Assembly (NCBI GenBank): GCA_022707665.1
Contig: JAKJAE010000004.1
Coordinates: 17,729-26,222, forward strand
From: Chloroflexota bacterium
Lineage (GTDB): Bacteria; Chloroflexota; Anaerolineae; B4-G1; SLSP01
Length of the DNA: 8,494 nucleotides
Reading direction: 5' to 3'
Shown: piece after piece, positions 7,095-8,494 of the stretch
How the letters are laid out: the number at the start of each line of letters is the position of its first letter
How positions within the stretch are numbered: the stretch's first letter is position 1
Translations under genes and position numbers: made by a program
The notes under the pieces: model-generated
What the model was told of the DNA's origin: nothing
Seen by the model: the letters and a program-made list of their open reading frames with translations, nothing else
Database searches by the model: none

Positions 7095-7122
7095 ATTATA
7101 TAGCAAATGGAAGCAAAGCCAA
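7095..7122 (-). promoter_or_regulatory. Promoter of the corrinoid protein gene
   Basis: TATAAT (7100-7095) is a perfect -10 box within an AT-rich stretch; TTGGCT (7122-7117) with a 16-base spacer is a 4/6 match for -35. A start near 7088 gives a leader of about 47 nt with the AGGAGGAA site. It means the corrinoid protein can be made independently of the CobW-type GTPase upstream, whose stop lies at 7162. I see no strong terminator between the two. Confidence 0.6.
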
Positions 7123-7161
7123 AAACCAGATTAATGGACCTGCAAGAACAGGGGAGAACAG

Positions 7162-8250
7162 TCACCGCATTCGATAGGTGGGGTTCGGAAAGCCCGGATG
7201 GAATGCGGCAACATTGACGACGTCGATCGTGCCCCCTGCCTCCTCCGCTGCTGTCAGGGCTGCTTCTGTGACCAGAATCTGCAAATTACCGGCCTCGGCC
7301 TCGACCCTTGCATTCACGATCAGCGAGACCTCGGTGCCGGGCAGATCCGGAACGCCCGACCTCCAGTCATCCTCAGGCACCAACGTGGGGAAGCTCACCT
7401 TTTGCTCCACGGCACCAGCCTGAATCAGGAACTTCAGATGCCCGATAGCCAACGCCTCTCGATGCAGTGCGTCCAGCAACGCTTCCAGGAAACGATTCAC
7501 AGCCATCCGCCCCATCCCCTCGGGCACACTGAAGACAAACCTCTCATCGAGCCAGGCAAGCGTTGCTTCCCCCGCACCATAGCGCGCGTAATCAATATCG
7601 AGAACCTCGACCGGTGCAACGCCCGCGCCCGATACCAGCGCCTCAACCCATCCCACAACTCCCTCCTCAGAGAGTGAGTCCTGGAAACGGACCCGTTTCC
7701 CGGGGAACCGGTCCTTCACCAGATCCAGCAATTCCGGTCCAATCCCGGCTGGGAGTAGGTCCTGCTTGTTGACCACCAACAGCCCAGCTTCCTCGATCTG
7801 CTTATCGAAGACGTAGACAACGTTGTCGGCAAAAGGCATTGGCAGGCCCAGGAGCCGTCGGCGGAGCAATCGCACATCGGTGAATACGGTGAAGCTCGCC
7901 GGCGGCCCCAAATCAGGCCGGCGCATCGCGAGAAGGGGCTTCACAACAGTGGCGATGATATCGGCGCAGGAGCCAACGGATTCGGCAAAGATCACATCAG
8001 GCTGCGCGACACGCTCTAGTTGCGCCAGTTGGGCATCGAGATCATTGTAGTTACAGCAGAAGCAGCCACCCGTGACCTCAACAGTCGGCACAGCCTCGCT
8101 ACGGAAGAAGGCTGTGTCGACCAGGTAGCGGCCCTGGTCATTGGTGACGACGCCCACGCGTTTGCCGTGGGCCATCAGGTACTTGGCGGCACCGATGATG
8201 GCCGTCGTCTTGCCGCTGCCGAGAAACCCACCAACGACGTGCAGCTCCAC
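7162..8250 (-). CDS. CobW-type G3E GTPase (metallochaperone-like)
   Basis: A P-loop GTPase of the G3E class, which loads metals or cofactors into target proteins (relatives: CobW, HypB, UreG, MeaB). Seen: Walker A GGFLGSGKTT (7-16); GGCFCC with a CxCC metal-binding motif (Cys63, Cys65, Cys66), the hallmark of the COG0523/CobW branch; ESVGS (90-94) at the Walker B/switch region; and guanine-specificity NKQD (161-164). The C-terminal half (about 210-362) has no CobW_C Zn motif that I can recognise, so its partner is open. The start is a GTG at 8250 with GAGGAGTG before it, one base after the stop of the thioredoxin-like gene, so the two are coupled. With the corrinoid protein next, I infer a role in supplying or maintaining cobalt, cobalamin or zinc for a methyltransferase system; the sequence alone does not settle which. 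Confidence 0.88.
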   Translation of the reverse strand: MELHVVGGFLGSGKTTAIIGAAKYLMAHGKRVGVVTNDQGRYLVDTAFFRSEAVPTVEVTGGCFCCNYNDLDAQLAQLERVAQPDVIFAESVGSCADIIATVVKPLLAMRRPDLGPPASFTVFTDVRLLRRRLLGLPMPFADNVVYVFDKQIEEAGLLVVNKQDLLPAGIGPELLDLVKDRFPGKRVRFQDSLSEEGVVGWVEALVSGAGVAPVEVLDIDYARYGAGEATLAWLDERFVFSVPEGMGRMAVNRFLEALLDALHREALAIGHLKFLIQAGAVEQKVSFPTLVPEDDWRSGVPDLPGTEVSLIVNARVEAEAGNLQILVTEAALTAAEEAGGTIDVVNVAAFHPGFPNPTYRMR

Positions 8251-8251
8251 G

Positions 8252-8494
8252 TCACTCCTCGAGGTGTCGCTTGATCTCGTCGACGAGTTCGCGGTTGCTC
8301 GGAATGAGCGAGGAGTACTTGAGCTCGCCGTTGATGTAGATGCTGGGCAACTTTTGGACGCCCATTTTCACCACTCGGGCTACGTTCTCCTTCTCGGTGA
8401 ACTTGTACTCCACCAACTCGACACGTCCCCCAAGCTCGCGTACGGCTCTCTGTGCTGCATCTTTCATGTAGCCACAAGCCGCGCAGGTATCGGA
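8252..8494 (-). CDS. Thioredoxin-like CxxC protein, C-terminal part (cut by window edge)
   Basis: The frame is open to the window edge, so the start lies beyond 8494; an internal ATG at 8467 would cut off the active site and is not the start. The first visible residues are SDTCAACGYMKDAA, giving a redox CAAC motif at the head of a helix as in thioredoxins. Next come VELVEYKFTEKENVARV (strand plus helix), then KLPSIYINGE with the cis-proline strand, and a final helix ending EIKRHLEE. The size would be about 80-85 residues, like the small glutaredoxin/thioredoxin-like proteins of anaerobes. It is probably cytoplasmic and may reduce or transfer electrons to a partner. It precedes the CobW-type GTPase by one base and is therefore probably coexpressed with it. 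A role in keeping the GTPase cysteines or a corrinoid system reduced is inference. Confidence 0.85.
   Translation of the reverse strand, partial: SDTCAACGYMKDAAQRAVRELGGRVELVEYKFTEKENVARVVKMGVQKLPSIYINGELKYSSLIPSNRELVDEIKRHLEE

Noticed and set aside
7118..7160. Terminator after the CobW-type gene
   Set aside because: CCATTAATCTGG followed by TTTTT on the minus strand has only a 3-bp stem, too weak to call; read-through into the corrinoid gene remains possible.
8252..8467. Complete 71-residue gene starting at 8467
   Set aside because: The frame stays open upstream and encodes the CAAC active site, so the gene starts outside the window.

Overview
The window (about 58-60% G+C by eye) comes from a bacterial chromosome, most likely a member of the Chloroflexota or a neighbouring lineage. 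That guess rests on the feel of the proteins (a short AlkZ-like winged-helix protein, an unnamed 219-residue family, corrinoid/CobW genes) and on Asn-tRNA being made by transamidation; no phylogenetic marker was tested. All recognisable genes except one lie on the minus strand, so the layout is described from high to low coordinates.

Region 8494-7041 is a B12-themed block: the 3' part of a thioredoxin-like CxxC protein (cut by the window edge), a CobW-type G3E GTPase one base downstream, then a corrinoid protein of the methyltransferase type with its own promoter. Facing it on the plus strand is methylmalonyl-CoA epimerase (5895-6296). A perfect 15-bp hairpin separates the two convergent genes.

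A divergent promoter region (about 5780-5840) drives the epimerase one way and a three-gene unit the other way: an unrecognised conserved-looking protein, a metallo-beta-lactamase-fold hydrolase, and an AlkZ-like winged-helix protein that overlaps it by 7 bases. Below this lie remains of two carotenoid genes (3240-2385). One is a phytoene-desaturase-like gene reduced to a middle piece joined out of frame to its C-terminus. The other is a lycopene-cyclase-like gene that has lost its N-terminal half and carries a frameshift near its end.

The most striking region is 2371-1. A near-consensus promoter (TTGACA-16-TATAAT) starts a leader of about 270 nt in front of aspS-gatC-gatA. The leader encodes a 24-codon peptide with a good ribosome binding site and the run Asn-His-Asn-Asp-Asn-Asn. 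Directly after the run come two mutually exclusive helices: a perfect 14-bp antiterminator and a GC-rich terminator followed by five U. This is the architecture of a trp/his-type attenuator, here apparently sensing Asn-tRNA(Asn). The aspS product carries residues (His32, Gly84) matching non-discriminating AspRS. That enzyme would make Asp-tRNA(Asn), and GatCAB, two of whose subunits follow, would amidate it to Asn-tRNA(Asn). The operon would then be controlled by charging of the tRNA it produces. The same AspRS also lacks the GAD insertion domain normal in bacterial AspRS.
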